Of a DNA stretch of 50,906 nucleotides, positions 38,883 through 50,840 are shown piece after piece. A program made the position numbers and the translations under genes. The notes below the pieces were generated by a model. It worked only from the letters and a program-made list of their open reading frames with translations. It was not told the DNA's origin and ran no database searches. The DNA is taken from assembly GCA_033558025.1 (NCBI GenBank), contig JAUCEF010000114.1:1-50906 (forward strand). Direction: 5' to 3'. The DNA comes from Phytophthora sp. 'mugwort' (taxonomy: Eukaryota > Oomycota > Peronosporomycetes > Peronosporales > Peronosporaceae). Numbering within the stretch: position 1 is the stretch's first letter; each line of letters begins with the position of its first letter.

Positions 38883-40889
38883 ATGATTAATATATATATT
38901 AACAATATCGAATTAAAAGTTAATAAAAATTTAACAGTTTTACAAGCATGTAATAATTTTAAAATTCAAATCCCTAAATTCTGTTTTCAAGAGAATTTAC
39001 AAATTGCCGGTAATTGTCGTATGTGTTTAGTTGAAATCGAAAATTCCCCTAAACCTGTAGCTTCATGTGCAATGCCTTTAATACCAAATATGAAAATATT
39101 TACTAATACTCCTTTAGTACAAAAAGCACGTGAAAGTGTATTAGAATTTCTTTTAATAAATCATCCATTAGATTGTCCTATTTGTGATCAAGCGTCAGAA
39201 TGTGATTTACAAGATCAAACAATGATTTTTGGATCGGATCGTAGTCGTTTTTTTTTTAAAAAACGTGGCGTTGAAGATAAATATTGTGGTCCTTTTATTA
39301 AAACAATTATGACAAGATGTATTCATTGTACACGTTGTGTACGTTTTGCTAATGAAATTTGTGGAATTGACGGTTTAGGTACAACAGGTCGTGGTAATAA
39401 AACTGAAATTAATTTTTATTCTTCAAATATTTTTAAATCCGAATTTTCTGGTAATTTAGTAGATTTATGTCCTGTTGGTGCATTAACTTCTAAACCCTAT
39501 ACTTTTAAAGCACGTTCTTGGGAATTAAAAAAAAAAGAGGGTATTGCTATTTTAGATAGTATTGGTTCAAATATTAAAATTGATATTTTTAATAATGAAA
39601 TTATACGTATTTTACCTAAAACTAATTTTAATATTAATAAAGAATGGATATCAGATAAAACAAGATATTTTTTTGATAGTTTAAAATATCAACGATTAAA
39701 ATATCCATTATTAAAAGATAATCAAAACAATTTTCATAGGATTTCTTGGTTAGATGCTCTAAATATTATTAATAAAAAATTGATAATTACAGATAGTTTT
39801 AATGCTAAAAGTATTATTGGTGATTTAACTGATTTAGAATCTCTTTTTTTATTAAAAAAAAATTTAAATAAATTAGGAATTTCAAATGTAAATTATGAAC
39901 AATTTTTAAAAAATCGACAAATTAAGATAAATTCTGATTTAGCTTCAAATTTTTTATTTAATAATACTTTAAAATCTATTGAAGAATCTGATGTTTGTTT
40001 AATAATTGGTAGTGATATTCGTCAAGAAGGTTCTATTTTAAATATTCATTTAATTAATCGTTTAAAAAAAGGAAATTTTAAAATAGCATATATCGGTAAT
40101 AAAATTAATTTTACTTATCCAGTAAAACATTTAGGATTAACTTTTAAAACTTTAATAAATATTATTTTAGGAAAACATGTATTTTGTAAACAATTAAAAA
40201 AAGCAAAAAAACCTTTAATTATTATAGGTAGTAATATTTTAAATCAAAAAAATGGTTTTTTTTTATTATCAAAATTAAAAAATTTATCATTTATTAACCA
40301 TAATATTAATTTCTTTAATTTTCAAACTTCTTTAATTAATTTTTTTGAAATTACTTTTCCAAAATCATTAAATATGTTAAATAATTCAAAATTATATTAT
40401 TTATTTAATACAAATTTACAAAATAAATTAAAAATAACTAAAAATAGTTTTGTTATTTATCAAGGACATCATTTTACTAAAGATGCTCAAAATTCAAATC
40501 TAATTTTACCTGGATTAACTTTTTTAGAAAAAAATGGAATGTATATTAATTTAGAAGGTTTTATTCAAAAAAATGAACAAATTTTAAATGTAAATATAGA
40601 ACAACGTAAAGATTCTATAATTTATAGAAATCTTTATAAATTTTTATTAAATAAAAATCAATCTAAATCAGAAGCTTTTTTAAAAATTAAAGATATTTTA
40701 CCTTATTTATTAAAAAAAAAAATAAAAATTATTTATAATTTTAGTTTTAATAAAAAATTTTTAAAAATTAATATTAATTTTTTAGATTCATTAATTAAAA
40801 ATAATTATTATACAAATATATTAGAACAATATTCAAAAATATTGATTAATTCTAATAAAATTTTCAAAAATCAATCAAAATTATTATGA
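38883..40889 (+). CDS. nad11: NADH dehydrogenase subunit 11 (75 kDa, NuoG-like), complete copy
   Basis: Iron-sulfur electron-wire subunit of complex I. It has 668 residues, including the degenerate molybdopterin-oxidoreductase-like second domain, which many mitochondria have lost from mtDNA. All cluster ligands are visible: C34, C45, C48, C62 (2Fe-2S); H94, C98, C101, C107 (4Fe-4S); C146, C149, C152, C195 (4Fe-4S). The stop is TGA, overlapping the nad1 ATG as ATGA, which confirms TGA as a stop. From codon 146 on it belongs to the inverted repeat and is duplicated at 1,362-2,933. Confidence 0.97.
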   Translation: MINIYINNIELKVNKNLTVLQACNNFKIQIPKFCFQENLQIAGNCRMCLVEIENSPKPVASCAMPLIPNMKIFTNTPLVQKARESVLEFLLINHPLDCPICDQASECDLQDQTMIFGSDRSRFFFKKRGVEDKYCGPFIKTIMTRCIHCTRCVRFANEICGIDGLGTTGRGNKTEINFYSSNIFKSEFSGNLVDLCPVGALTSKPYTFKARSWELKKKEGIAILDSIGSNIKIDIFNNEIIRILPKTNFNINKEWISDKTRYFFDSLKYQRLKYPLLKDNQNNFHRISWLDALNIINKKLIITDSFNAKSIIGDLTDLESLFLLKKNLNKLGISNVNYEQFLKNRQIKINSDLASNFLFNNTLKSIEESDVCLIIGSDIRQEGSILNIHLINRLKKGNFKIAYIGNKINFTYPVKHLGLTFKTLINIILGKHVFCKQLKKAKKPLIIIGSNILNQKNGFFLLSKLKNLSFINHNINFFNFQTSLINFFEITFPKSLNMLNNSKLYYLFNTNLQNKLKITKNSFVIYQGHHFTKDAQNSNLILPGLTFLEKNGMYINLEGFIQKNEQILNVNIEQRKDSIIYRNLYKFLLNKNQSKSEAFLKIKDILPYLLKKKIKIIYNFSFNKKFLKININFLDSLIKNNYYTNILEQYSKILINSNKIFKNQSKLL

Positions 40890-41866
40890 TATACACAATT
40901 TTAAAATTTTTAATTTTCATATTACCTTTATTAATTGCTGTGGCTTATTTTACTTTAGTTGAACGTAAAATATTAGCTTCTATTCAAAGAAGAAGAGGAC
41001 CTAATGTTGTAGGTACTTTTGGATTATTACAACCATTAGCTGATGGTCTTAAATTATTCGTAAAAGAAACAATTTTACCAAGTAATGCTGATGTAATTTT
41101 ATTTATATTTGCACCTATTTTAGCTTTTTTTTTAAGTCTATTAAGTTGGACAATAATACCTTTAGGTTTTGGTATGTTTTTTACTGAATTAAATATTGGT
41201 ATTTTATATTTAATAGCAATTTCATCTTTAGGTGTATACGGTGTTATTATAGGTGGTTGGTCAAGTAATTCTAAATATTCGTTTTTAGGGGCTTTAAGAT
41301 CAACAGCACAAATGATTTCATATGAATTAACTATTGGGTTTTCAATTCTTTCAGTAATTGTTTGTGCAAAATCTTTAAATTTAATTTCTATTATTTGGGC
41401 ACAAAAAACGGTATGGTATTGTTTTCCTCTTTTTCCTATTTTTATAATTTTTTTTATATCTTGTTTAGCAGAAACAAATCGACATCCCTTTGATTTACCT
41501 GAAGCTGAAGCTGAATTAGTTTCAGGTTATAATGTAGAATATTCTGCAATGGGTTTTGCATTATTTTTTTTAGGTGAATATGCTAATATGTTATTAATGA
41601 GTAGTTTAACTACGATTTTATTTTTAGGTGGTTGGTTAGCACCTTTCCCTTTTAGTATAAATTGTATTAATTTTTTACCCGGATCTTTTTGGTTTAGTAT
41701 TAAAATTTGTTTTTTTGTTGTTTTATTTGTAGTTGCTCGAGCTATTTTACCTCGATATCGTTATGACCAATTAATGCGTTTAGGTTGGAAAGTATTTCTA
41801 CCTTTTTCATTATCCTGGTTTTTATATACTGCAAGTATTTTAATAAGTTTTAATTGGTTAATTTAA
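40886..41866 (+). CDS. nad1: NADH dehydrogenase subunit 1, IR arm B copy
   Basis: Identical in sequence to the copy at 385-1,365 (326 residues). It overlaps the nad11 stop by four bases and is followed two bases later by nad4L. The order nad11-nad1-nad4L is complete only on this strand, so this is the intact complex I operon. Confidence 0.97.
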   Translation: MIYTILKFLIFILPLLIAVAYFTLVERKILASIQRRRGPNVVGTFGLLQPLADGLKLFVKETILPSNADVILFIFAPILAFFLSLLSWTIIPLGFGMFFTELNIGILYLIAISSLGVYGVIIGGWSSNSKYSFLGALRSTAQMISYELTIGFSILSVIVCAKSLNLISIIWAQKTVWYCFPLFPIFIIFFISCLAETNRHPFDLPEAEAELVSGYNVEYSAMGFALFFLGEYANMLLMSSLTTILFLGGWLAPFPFSINCINFLPGSFWFSIKICFFVVLFVVARAILPRYRYDQLMRLGWKVFLPFSLSWFLYTASILISFNWLI

Positions 41867-41868
41867 TT

Positions 41869-42171
41869 ATGAATATTTTAAATCATTTTATTTTTACTTT
41901 TTTTTTATTCTGTCTTGGATTATTTGGTATAATTTTAAATAGACAGAATATTATTATTATTTTAATGTCTATTGAATTATTATTATTATCAATTAATTTA
42001 AATTTTATTTATTTTGCAGTTTTAATTGATGATATAATAGGACAAGTTTTTTCTTTATTAATTTTAACAGTAGCTGCAGCAGAATCAGCTATTGGATTAG
42101 CTATTATGATTATTTTCTTTAAATTATATGGAGATATTTCAATTTATAAAATAAATTTATTATCATTATAA
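41869..42171 (+). CDS. nad4L: NADH dehydrogenase subunit 4L, IR arm B copy
   Basis: Identical to the 80-382 copy (100 residues). Its last codons lie in the centre of the giant palindrome. From 42,131 the coding strand pairs with the following 34 or so bases across a 4-base loop (CATT), so the transcript would end in a strong hairpin. Confidence 0.95.
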   Translation: MNILNHFIFTFFLFCLGLFGIILNRQNIIIILMSIELLLLSINLNFIYFAVLIDDIIGQVFSLLILTVAAAESAIGLAIMIIFFKLYGDISIYKINLLSL

Positions 42172-42202
42172 TAAATTTATTTTATAAATTGAAATATCTC
42201 CA
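42131..42202. repeat. Near-perfect hairpin at the palindrome centre
   Basis: A stem of 34 bp (GGAGATATTTCAATTTATAA...TTATTAT and its complement) with loop CATT is formed by the end of plus-strand nad4L and a 55-base stray nad4L fragment in reverse orientation (42,172-42,226). After it the full minus-strand nad4L begins. Such a perfect hairpin at the arm junction is a likely site of replication slippage or of read-through artefacts. Confidence 0.85.
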
Positions 42203-42226
42203 TATAATTTAAAGAAAATAAATTTA

Positions 42227-42530
42227 TTATAATGATAATAAATTTATTTTATAAATTGAAATATCTCCATATAATTTAAAGAAAATAATCATAATAGCTA
42301 ATCCAATAGCTGATTCTGCTGCAGCTACTGTTAAAATTAATAAAGAAAAAACTGTGTCCTATTATATCATCAATTAAAACTGCAAAATAAATAAAATTTA
42401 AATTAATTGATAATAATAATAATTCAATAGACATTAAAATAATAATAATATTCTGTCTATTTAAAATTATACCAAATAATCCAAGACAGAATAAAAAAAA
42501 AGTAAAAATAAAATGATTTAAAATATTCAT
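42227..42530 (-). CDS. nad4L: nad4L, second read, frameshifted
   Basis: Same locus as 80-382. An extra base near 42,354 (CTGTGTCC instead of CTTGTCC) destroys the C-terminal frame, so only the first 58 or so residues read correctly. The intact version elsewhere shows this is an error or a minor variant. Confidence 0.85.
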
Positions 42531-42532
42531 AA

Positions 42533-43508
42533 TTAAATTAACCAATTAAAACTTATTAAAATACTTGCAGTATATAAAAACCAGGATAATGAAAAAGGTA
42601 GAAATACTTTCCAACCTAAACGCATTAATTGGTCATAACGATATCGAGGTTAGCTCGAGCAACTACAAATAAAACAACAAAAAAACAAATTTTAATACTA
42701 AACCAAAAAGATCCGGGTAAAAAATTAATACAATTTATACTAAAAGGGAAAGGTGCTAACCAACCACCTAAAAATAAAATCGTAGTTAAACTACTCATTA
42801 ATAACATATTAGCATATTCACCTAAAAAAAATAATGCAAAACCCATTGCAGAATATTCTACATTATAACCTGAAACTAATTCAGCTTCAGCTTCAGGTAA
42901 ATCAAAGGGATGTCGATTTGTTTCTGCTAAACAAGATATAAAAAAAATTATAAAAATAGGAAAAAGAGGAAAACAATACCATACCGTTTTTTGTGCCCAA
43001 ATAATAGAAATTAAATTTAAAGATTTTGCACAAACAATTACTGAAAGAATTGAAAACCCAATAGTTAATTCATATGAAATCATTTGTGCTGTTGATCTTA
43101 AAGCCCCTAAAACGAATATTTAGAATTACTTGACCAACCACCTATAATAACACCGTATACACCTAAAGATGAAATTGCTATTAAATATAAAATACCAATA
43201 TTTAATTCAGTAAAAAACATACCAAAACCTAAAGGTATTATTGTCCAACTTAATAGACTTAAAAAAAAAGCTAAAATAGGTGCAAATATAAATAAAATTA
43301 CATCAGCATTACTTGGTAAAATTGTTTCTTTTACGAATAATTTAAGACCATCAGCTAATGGTTGTAATAATCCAAAAGTACCTACAACATTAGGTCCTCT
43401 TCTTCTTTGAATAGAAGCTAATATTTTACGTTCAACTAAAGTAAAATAAGCCACAGCAATTAATAAAGGTAATATGAAAATTAAAAATTTTAAAATTGTG
43501 TATATCAT
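42533..43508 (-). CDS. nad1: nad1, second read, two frameshifts
   Basis: Same locus as 385-1,365. A 4-base deletion near 42,650 (AAAA missing after CGAGGT) and a one-base deletion near 43,111 split the frame into pieces (43,107-43,508 and 42,625-43,083). The other two copies are intact. Confidence 0.87.
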
Positions 43509-45072
43509 AATAATTTTGATTGATTTTTGAAAATTTTATTAGAATTAATCAATATTTTTGAATATTGTTCTAATATATTTGTATAATAATTATTTTTAAT
43601 TAATGAATCTAAAAAATTAATATTAATTTTTAAAAATTTTTTATTAAAACTAAAATTATAAATAATTTTTATTTTTTTTTTTAATAAATAAGGTAAAATA
43701 TCTTTAATTTTTAAAAAAGCTTCTGATTTAGATTGATTTTTATTTAATAAAAATTTATAAAGATTTCTATAAATTATAGAATCTTTACGTTGTTCTATAT
43801 TTACATTTAAAATTTGTTCATTTTTTTGAAAAACCTTCTAAATTAATATACATTCCATTTTTTCTAAAAAAGTTAATCCAGGTAAAATTAGATTTGAATT
43901 TTGAGCATCTTTAGTAAAATGATGTCCTTGATAAATAACAAAACTATTTTTAGTTATTTTTAATTTATTTTGTAAATTTGTATTAAATAAATAATATAAT
44001 TTTGAATTATTTAACATATTTAATGATTTTGGAAAAGTAATTTCAAAAAAATTAATTAAAGAAGTTTGAAAATTAAAGAAATTAATATTATGGTTAATAA
44101 ATGATAAATTTTTTAATTTTGATAATAAAAAAAAACCATTTTTTTGATTTAAAATATTACTACCTATAATAATTAAAGGTTTTTTTGCTTTTTTTAATTG
44201 TTTACAAAATACATGTTTTCCTAAAATAATATTTATTAAAGTTTTAAAAGTTAATCCTAAATGTTTTACTGGATAAGTAAAATTAATTTTATTACCGATA
44301 TATGCTATTTTAAAATTTCCTTTTTTTAAACGATTAATTAAATGAATATTTAAAATAGAACCTTCTTGACGAATATCACTACCAATTATTAAACAAACAT
44401 CAGATTCTTCAATAGATTTTAAAGTATTATTAAATAAAAAATTTGAAGCTAAATCAGAATTTATCTTAATTTGTCGATTTTTTAAAAATTGTTCATAATT
44501 TACATTTGAAATTCCTAATTTATTTAAATTTTTTTTTAATAAAAAAAGAGATTCTAAATCAGTTAAATCACCAATAATACTTTTAGCATTAAAACTATCT
44601 GTAATTATCAATTTTTTATTAATAATATTTAGAGCATCTAACCAAGAAATCCTATGAAAATTGTTTTGATTATCTTTTAATAATGGATATTTTAATCGTT
44701 GATATTTTAAACTATCAAAAAAATATCTTGTTTTATCTGATATCCATTCTTTATTAATATTAAAATTAGTTTTAGGTAAAATACGTATAATTTCATTATT
44801 AAAAATATCAATTTTAATATTTGAACCAATACTATCTAAAATAGCAATACCCTCTTTTTTTTTAATTCCCAAGAACGTGCTTTAAAAGTATAGGGTTTAG
44901 AAGTTAATGCACCAACAGGACATAAATCTACTAAATTACCAGAAAATTCGGATTTAAAAATATTTGAAGAATAAAAATTAATTTCAGTTTTATTACCACG
45001 ACCTGTTGTACCTAAACCGTCAATTCCACAAATTTCATTAGCAAAACGTACACAACGTGTACAATGAATACA
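43505..45072 (-). pseudogene. nad11: Truncated nad11, second read, with extra indels
   Basis: Same locus as 1,362-2,933, with deletions near 43,830 (two bases), 43,859 and 44,863 that further break the already 5'-truncated frame. The longest open part runs 43,838-44,872. Confidence 0.85.
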
Positions 45073-45079
45073 ATTTAAA

Positions 45080-46285
45080 TTATTTATTTTTATTTATTAA
45101 AGATTTTTTATTAATATTATAACGTACTAAATAAGTTTCTAATTTACCTAAAAATGGTATAATTATTATAAAAAAAAAAAAATAATAAATCATACTTATA
45201 ATACCAATTTCAGTATAAGGATATTCAACTGGACATTGTCCAACCCAACCTAATAATAAAAAAGCTATAACTAATAACCAATAACAAATTTTAAATATAG
45301 GTCTAAAAGCTGTACTTCTAATTTCAGATGAATTTGTAAAAGGTATTGTTAATAAAATAAGTAATGAACCAAACATAGCTATAACACCGCCAATTTTATT
45401 AGGAATAGATCTTAAAATTGCATAAAACGGTAAAAAATACCATTCTGGTACGATATGTAAAGGTGTTTTCATTGGATTTGCTTCAATATAATTATCGGGA
45501 TGACCTAATGTATTAGGATAAAAAAAAATAAAAATAAAGAAAATCAAAAATAAGATCATTAATCCAAATAAATCTTTAGTATAAAAATATGGATAAAAAG
45601 GTATATTTTCATTTTTTAATGTAATACCTAAAGGATTATTTGAACCAACTTCATGTAATAAAATTAAATGTATCAATACGGCACCCACAATTATAAAAGG
45701 TAATGTAAAATGTAAACTAAAAAAACGATTTAATGTTGGATTATCAACAGCAAATCCGCCCCAAAGCCAATCAACAATATCTTTTCCTATTAAGGGTATT
45801 GCAGAAAATAAATTAGTAATAACAGTTGCACCCCAAAAACTCATTTGTCCCCAAGGTAAAACATAACCCATAAAAGCTGTAGCCATCATTAAAATAAAAA
45901 TAATTACACCAGAAGACCATATAGCTTCTCTTGGTGTGATATAAGAACCATAATATAAACCACGAAAAATATGAATATATACAACAATAAAAAAAAAAGA
46001 TGCTCCATTTGCATGTGTATATCTAATTAACCAACCATTATTTACATCTCTCATAATATGTTCAACACTATTAAAAGCTAAATCAATATGTGGAGTATAA
46101 TGCATTGCTAAAAAAATACCTGTTAAAATTTGTATTACTAACATAATACCAGCTAACGAACCGAATCCAAAAAAATAATTTAAATTAATAGGTGTAGGAT
46201 AATCTATTAAATGATTATTAAGAATCGCAAATAATGATTTTTTATTCCATCTCATAATATGAAATGAAAAATTACCTAAAAGCAA
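45080..46285 (-). CDS. cob: Apocytochrome b, second read, intact
   Basis: Same locus as 2,941-4,147. Here the A run is 13 long and the reading frame continues to the normal C-terminus ([15 protein letters not shown]), giving 401 residues. This read should be preferred for the gene. Confidence 0.96.
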   Translation of the reverse strand: MLLGNFSFHIMRWNKKSLFAILNNHLIDYPTPINLNYFFGFGSLAGIMLVIQILTGIFLAMHYTPHIDLAFNSVEHIMRDVNNGWLIRYTHANGASFFFIVVYIHIFRGLYYGSYITPREAIWSSGVIIFILMMATAFMGYVLPWGQMSFWGATVITNLFSAIPLIGKDIVDWLWGGFAVDNPTLNRFFSLHFTLPFIIVGAVLIHLILLHEVGSNNPLGITLKNENIPFYPYFYTKDLFGLMILFLIFFIFIFFYPNTLGHPDNYIEANPMKTPLHIVPEWYFLPFYAILRSIPNKIGGVIAMFGSLLILLTIPFTNSSEIRSTAFRPIFKICYWLLVIAFLLLGWVGQCPVEYPYTEIGIISMIYYFFFFIIIIPFLGKLETYLVRYNINKKSLINKNK

Positions 46286-46302
46286 AAATAATTAATAAAA
46301 TA

Positions 46303-46869
46303 TTACATATTTATTTTATTATTCCAAGGATTATTAAATTCAAATAATCGGTATTGTTGTGATAAATTAATGGGTTCATAAACAACACGTTTTTTTAATT
46401 CATTATAAAAAATTTCTAAAAAACCACTTAAAGGGAAATCTTTACGTAAAGGATGTCCTTCAAAACCATAATCTGTTAAAATCCGTCTTAAATCGGGATG
46501 GTATAAAAAAAAAATACCAAACATATCCCAAACTTCTCTTTCACACCAATTGGCTGATTGATATATTTTTATAATTGAATCTACCGGTTGTAATTCATTA
46601 ATTATTATTTTAATTTTTAAACGACTATTAAAACGAATACTTAATAAATTATAAATTATTTCAAAACGTTTTTTTTTATTAATATAATCTATAACACAAA
46701 TTTCTGATAATACTTTAAATTGAGTATTTGTATGATTTTTTAAAAAAAATAAAATAGGAATTAAATTTTTTGTAGAAATATTTATACATAATTCATTTTT
46801 ATATAAAGTATAATTTATTATTGGTAAAATCTGTAATAAATATTGACTAAATTTTTTTAATACTTTCAT
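46303..46869 (-). CDS. nad9: NADH dehydrogenase subunit 9, second read, intact
   Basis: Same locus as 4,165-4,730. The eight-A run keeps the frame and gives the full 188-residue protein from MKVLKKFSQYLLQ, including the N-terminal domain lost in the first read. Confidence 0.95.
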   Translation of the reverse strand: MKVLKKFSQYLLQILPIINYTLYKNELCINISTKNLIPILFFLKNHTNTQFKVLSEICVIDYINKKKRFEIIYNLLSIRFNSRLKIKIIINELQPVDSIIKIYQSANWCEREVWDMFGIFFLYHPDLRRILTDYGFEGHPLRKDFPLSGFLEIFYNELKKRVVYEPINLSQQYRLFEFNNPWNNKINM

Positions 46870-47032
46870 AAATAAAAAATAATTATAAATATTTATAATT
46901 ATAAATATTTATATATTAAAAAAATAAATAATTTTTTTTCTAAAATAAATACTATAACCAGTATTAGTATATATATAACATAAAATACGATAAAAATTAA
47001 TTTTTATCATATTTTTCAGGATTTAATTTTAA

Positions 47033-47284
<252 letters not shown>

Positions 47285-47498
47285 TTATTTAAAATATCTT
47301 AAAGAATAAACTTTTTTAGAATATTTAATTATATAAAAAATTTTAAATTATATATAATATTATTATATACTTTAACTAATTTTAAATTAAAATATAATTT
47401 TATTAAAAAAAATTATATTAAAATTAATATAGTTAAAATAATTTTATAAAAATTTTTTTAATTTAATAACAATAAATTTTTTTATATTTTTAAATAAT

Positions 47499-47852
47499 TT
47501 ACCATTCTAAAGCATCACTACACCAAATATAAATAAAACCTATAACTAATTCAACTAAAAATTCAATCATAGTCCAAAATCCCCATGAAAAATTTGAACT
47601 TAAAGTTAAAACCCAAGGAAAAATAAAAACAGCTTCTAAATCAAAAATAATAAAAAGGATAGCTACTAAATAAAATTTTACATCAAAAATTTTTCTAGCA
47701 TCATCATAAGGATTAAATCCACATTCATAGGCTGTTAACTTTTCTAAATCATCTTTTTGTTTAATTAAACTAAAAGATAAAATGAAAATTAAAATTGATA
47801 AAAATAAACTTAATATTAAGAATATAAAAATATTTGAATAATTTAATAACAT
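47499..47852 (-). CDS. nad3: NADH dehydrogenase subunit 3, second read
   Basis: Same locus as 5,360-5,713, identical 117-residue product. Confidence 0.95.
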   Translation of the reverse strand: MLLNYSNIFIFLILSLFLSILIFILSFSLIKQKDDLEKLTAYECGFNPYDDARKIFDVKFYLVAILFIIFDLEAVFIFPWVLTLSSNFSWGFWTMIEFLVELVIGFIYIWCSDALEW

Positions 47853-47886
47853 ATTTATAAATTTTTTTAAATATAATAAATTTAAA

Positions 47887-47960
47887 CGGAAAAAACGGGA
47901 CTTGAACCCGCGACTTATAGCGTGACAAGCTACCACTCTAACCAACTGAGCTATTTTTCC
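47887..47960 (-). tRNA. trnD: tRNA-Asp (GUC), second read
   Basis: Same locus as 5,748-5,821; sequence identical. Confidence 0.92.
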
Positions 47961-47996
47961 AATATAAAATATTATATCTTATTTTTGTATATTTTA

Positions 47997-48716
47997 TTAA
48001 TGTAAATTTAAAGCATCATTTATATACATACACGTTAAAATCGTAAACACATATGCCTGAATTAAAGCTACAGCAATTTCTAAACCAACCAATAATACAA
48101 TAATTATTAATGGAATAAAATGTGCCATAAAAATAAAACTATTTACATTTAACATAGCCCAAGCAAAACCTGCAATTACTTTTAATAAAGTATGTCCAGC
48201 CATCATATTTGCAAATAATCGTACAGGTAAACTAATTACACGAAAAATGTATGAAACTAATTCAATAGGTACTAAGATGGGAACTAATGCTATACTTGCA
48301 CCACTAGGTAATAATAAATTTAAAAAATTAAATTTATGTTTTTTAATTCCAATTAAATTAAAACCTAAATAAATTGTTAATGCTAAAGTAAACGTAATAA
48401 TTAAATGACTTGTTATAGTAAAACTGTATGGAATCATTCCTATTAAATTACATAATAAAATAAAAAAAAAAACAACAAAAATTAATGAAACAAAATATTT
48501 ACCAGCTTTTCCTATACTAGAATAAGTTAATTCAATTGTAATATTAAAAATCATTTCAAAAATTTGTTGAAAACGTGTTGGAATAAATTTAGTTTTTATA
48601 CATGTAAATATATATAAATAAACTAAACCTATTACTAAAATTAAAGAAGCATTAGTAAATACAAAAGGTATTTGAAAAATAGGTAAAATTTCAAATTGTT
48701 CTAAAGGACTAACCAT
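47997..48716 (-). CDS. atp6: ATP synthase F0 subunit a, second read
   Basis: Same locus as 5,858-6,577, identical 239-residue product. Confidence 0.96.
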   Translation of the reverse strand: MVSPLEQFEILPIFQIPFVFTNASLILVIGLVYLYIFTCIKTKFIPTRFQQIFEMIFNITIELTYSSIGKAGKYFVSLIFVVFFFILLCNLIGMIPYSFTITSHLIITFTLALTIYLGFNLIGIKKHKFNFLNLLLPSGASIALVPILVPIELVSYIFRVISLPVRLFANMMAGHTLLKVIAGFAWAMLNVNSFIFMAHFIPLIIIVLLVGLEIAVALIQAYVFTILTCMYINDALNLH

Positions 48717-48740
48717 AAAAATTATTAATTTTTTAATAAA

Positions 48741-49655
48741 TTAATTACCTCCCCACCAGTAAACTGCTACAAATAAAAATAACCAAACAACATCTACAAA
48801 ATGCCAATACCAAGCTGCAGCTTCAAAACCGAAATGATGTTGTTTTGTAAAATGATGATTAATTAATCTAATAGTACTTACTATAATAAAAATAGTACCT
48901 ACAATAACGTGAATACCATGAAAACCTGTTAATAAAAAAAAAGTTGTACCATAAATACTATCAGAAATTGAAAAAGTACTTTCAATATATTCATAGGCTT
49001 GAATTAAAGTAAAAAAAAAAGCTAATAAAATTGTAATAATTAAACTTAAAATAGCATTTTTTCTATCACCAAAAACTATTGAATGGTGTGCCCAAGTAAT
49101 AGTTGCCCCAGATGATAATAATATTACAGTATTTAATAAAGGAATACCCCAAGCATTAACAGTTTCAATACCTAATGGTGGCCATAAAGATCCAATTTCA
49201 GGTGTTGGTGCTAAAGCTGAATGAAAAAAAGCCCAAAAAAAACTAACAAAAAATAGTAATTCACTAAAAATAAATAAAAGCATACCATTTCTTAAACCTA
49301 ATTGTACTTGTTTAGTATGTTGACCTTCATATACAGCTTCTCTAACTATATCACGAAACCAAGTATACATTGTTAAAATAATCATTAAAAATCCTGTTAA
49401 AATTAAGAAATTACTGCCAATATAACCATGAAAATACATAGCACCACCAAAAGTTAAAAAAAAAAGTCCAAAAGAAATTATAAAAGGCCAAGGACTTGGA
49501 TCTACTAAATGATAAGGATGTTTTTGTGTATTTTGTATATTATTACTAATTTCTTTTAAAATTTTTAAATCATTTTGAAATTTATCGATATTAGAATCAT
49601 TTGTTGTAGTTTCTATTTGTAAATTTTTTTTATTAATATAATAATAATTTTTCAT
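48741..49655 (-). CDS. cox3: Cytochrome c oxidase subunit 3, second read
   Basis: Same locus as 6,602-7,516, identical 304-residue product. The N-terminal extension is present here too, so it is not an error of one read. Confidence 0.96.
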   Translation of the reverse strand: MKNYYYINKKNLQIETTTNDSNIDKFQNDLKILKEISNNIQNTQKHPYHLVDPSPWPFIISFGLFFLTFGGAMYFHGYIGSNFLILTGFLMIILTMYTWFRDIVREAVYEGQHTKQVQLGLRNGMLLFIFSELLFFVSFFWAFFHSALAPTPEIGSLWPPLGIETVNAWGIPLLNTVILLSSGATITWAHHSIVFGDRKNAILSLIITILLAFFFTLIQAYEYIESTFSISDSIYGTTFFLLTGFHGIHVIVGTIFIIVSTIRLINHHFTKQHHFGFEAAAWYWHFVDVVWLFLFVAVYWWGGN

Positions 49656-49715
49656 AAGAATTTTATAATTTGTAATAATTAATTATTTAATGATAAATAA
49701 TGTATTTTAAAAAAA

Positions 49716-50147
49716 TTAATCAAAAATAAGATTAAATTTTAATTTTTTTATATTTTTATAATATTGTTTTTTTGTATTGATTGTTTTACTTTTATTTTTT
49801 GAAGTTTGAATAATTTCGTTTGTTATGTTTTTTAAATTTGCATTTAAAAGTAACCACGATATCGATTTTTTAATTTGTTTATCTTCATTTAAAAGCATTA
49901 AAAAATATCTATCTTTTTTTTTTTTTTTTTTATTTCGTTTTTTATTTGGAATACTTATTGCTTTTAATTTCGGTAATAAATTTTCAATTGATTTAAATAA
50001 AATAAAATTCGGTTTTTGTTTTGTAATTTTTTTTAAAGTAATTAAAATATTTATAAATATGTTTTCAGAACAAGTTTTTTTTCCTTTTTTTAATAACATA
50101 TTTATAAATAATTTTTTTATTTTATACTCTTCGTATTTTAGTTCCAT
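49716..50147 (-). CDS. rps7: Small ribosomal subunit protein S7, second read
   Basis: Same locus as 7,577-8,008; identical, including the overlap with rps12. Confidence 0.92.
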   Translation of the reverse strand: MELKYEEYKIKKLFINMLLKKGKKTCSENIFINILITLKKITKQKPNFILFKSIENLLPKLKAISIPNKKRNKKKKKKDRYFLMLLNEDKQIKKSISWLLLNANLKNITNEIIQTSKNKSKTINTKKQYYKNIKKLKFNLIFD

Positions 50148-50502
50148 ATTTTGATCTTGATGTTTTTCGAGAATAAATCCCTAATAAATCATATTTACCA
50201 CGAATTACATGATATTTTACTCCAGGTAAATCTTTTACACGACCTCCTCTAACTAATACTATTGAATGTTCTTGTAAAGTATGACCAATACCTGGAATAT
50301 AAGTAATTATTGTATACCTACTAGATAGGTGTACTTTTGCTACTTTACGCATAGCAGAATTTGGTTTTTTAGGTGTTGTATTATAAACTTTTAAACAAAT
50401 ACCTTTACGTTGAGGACATTGTTTTAAAGCTGGACTTTTATTTCTTTTTTTTTTTTCTAAACGTTTTTGTTTTTTTAAAAATAATTGATTAATTGTTGAC
50501 AT
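50122..50502 (-). CDS. rps12: Small ribosomal subunit protein S12, second read
   Basis: Same locus as 7,983-8,363; identical 126-residue product. Confidence 0.95.
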   Translation of the reverse strand: MSTINQLFLKKQKRLEKKKRNKSPALKQCPQRKGICLKVYNTTPKKPNSAMRKVAKVHLSSRYTIITYIPGIGHTLQEHSIVLVRGGRVKDLPGVKYHVIRGKYDLLGIYSRKTSRSKYGTKIRRV

Positions 50503-50519
50503 ATTATTTGTTATTTTAT

Positions 50520-50592
50520 TGAATAATAACGGACTCGAACCGCTAACATTTTCGGTGTAAACGAAATACTCTACCAATTGAGTTAATTATTC
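50520..50592 (-). tRNA. trnV: tRNA-Val (UAC), second read
   Basis: Same locus as 8,381-8,453. Confidence 0.92.
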
Positions 50593-50594
50593 AT

Positions 50595-50668
50595 TGGGCC
50601 TAAGTAGATTTGAACTACTGACTTTACACTTATCAGGCGTATACTCTAACCAACTGAGTTATAGGCCC
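50595..50668 (-). tRNA. trnI: tRNA-Ile (GAU), second read
   Basis: Same locus as 8,456-8,529. Confidence 0.92.
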
Positions 50669-50670
50669 TT

Positions 50671-50742
50671 TTGAAGTAAAAGGATTCGAACCTTTGATTT
50701 TCCGTACCAAAAACGGAGGCCTTACCACTTGGCTATACTTCA
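50671..50742 (-). tRNA. trnQ: tRNA-Gln (UUG), second read
   Basis: Same locus as 8,532-8,603. Confidence 0.92.
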
Positions 50743-50756
50743 AAATAAATAAAATA

Positions 50757-50830
50757 TATGCTTAGAAAGATTTGAACTTTCATTTTATAGATCCGCAATC
50801 TAACGCTTTATCCATTTAAGCTATAAGCAT
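50757..50830 (-). tRNA. trnR: tRNA-Arg (GCG), second read
   Basis: Same locus as 8,618-8,691. The GCG anticodon is confirmed in this read. Confidence 0.88.
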
Positions 50831-50840
50831 AAGTTTAATT

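Larger units (their letters stand above)
39318..42183. repeat. Large inverted repeat, arm B
   Basis: Exact reverse complement of 68-2,933, about 2,866 bp. It begins at the first base of nad11 codon 146 and runs through nad1 and nad4L to 12 bases past the nad4L stop. Immediately beyond, after about 31 bases, the other arm starts in the opposite direction (seen here as the second read from about 42,215). The two nad4L genes face each other tail to tail. Confidence 0.93.

Noticed and set aside
42131..42202. Covalently closed hairpin telomere of a linear chromosome
   Set aside because: Reading through a telomere would mirror the sequence indefinitely, but the mirror stops at 2,933 and passes into cob. 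A true inverted repeat within a circle fits better.
42629..42868. 79-codon plus-strand ORF in the second read of nad1
   Set aside because: Antisense of nad1; it appears only because of a local deletion.
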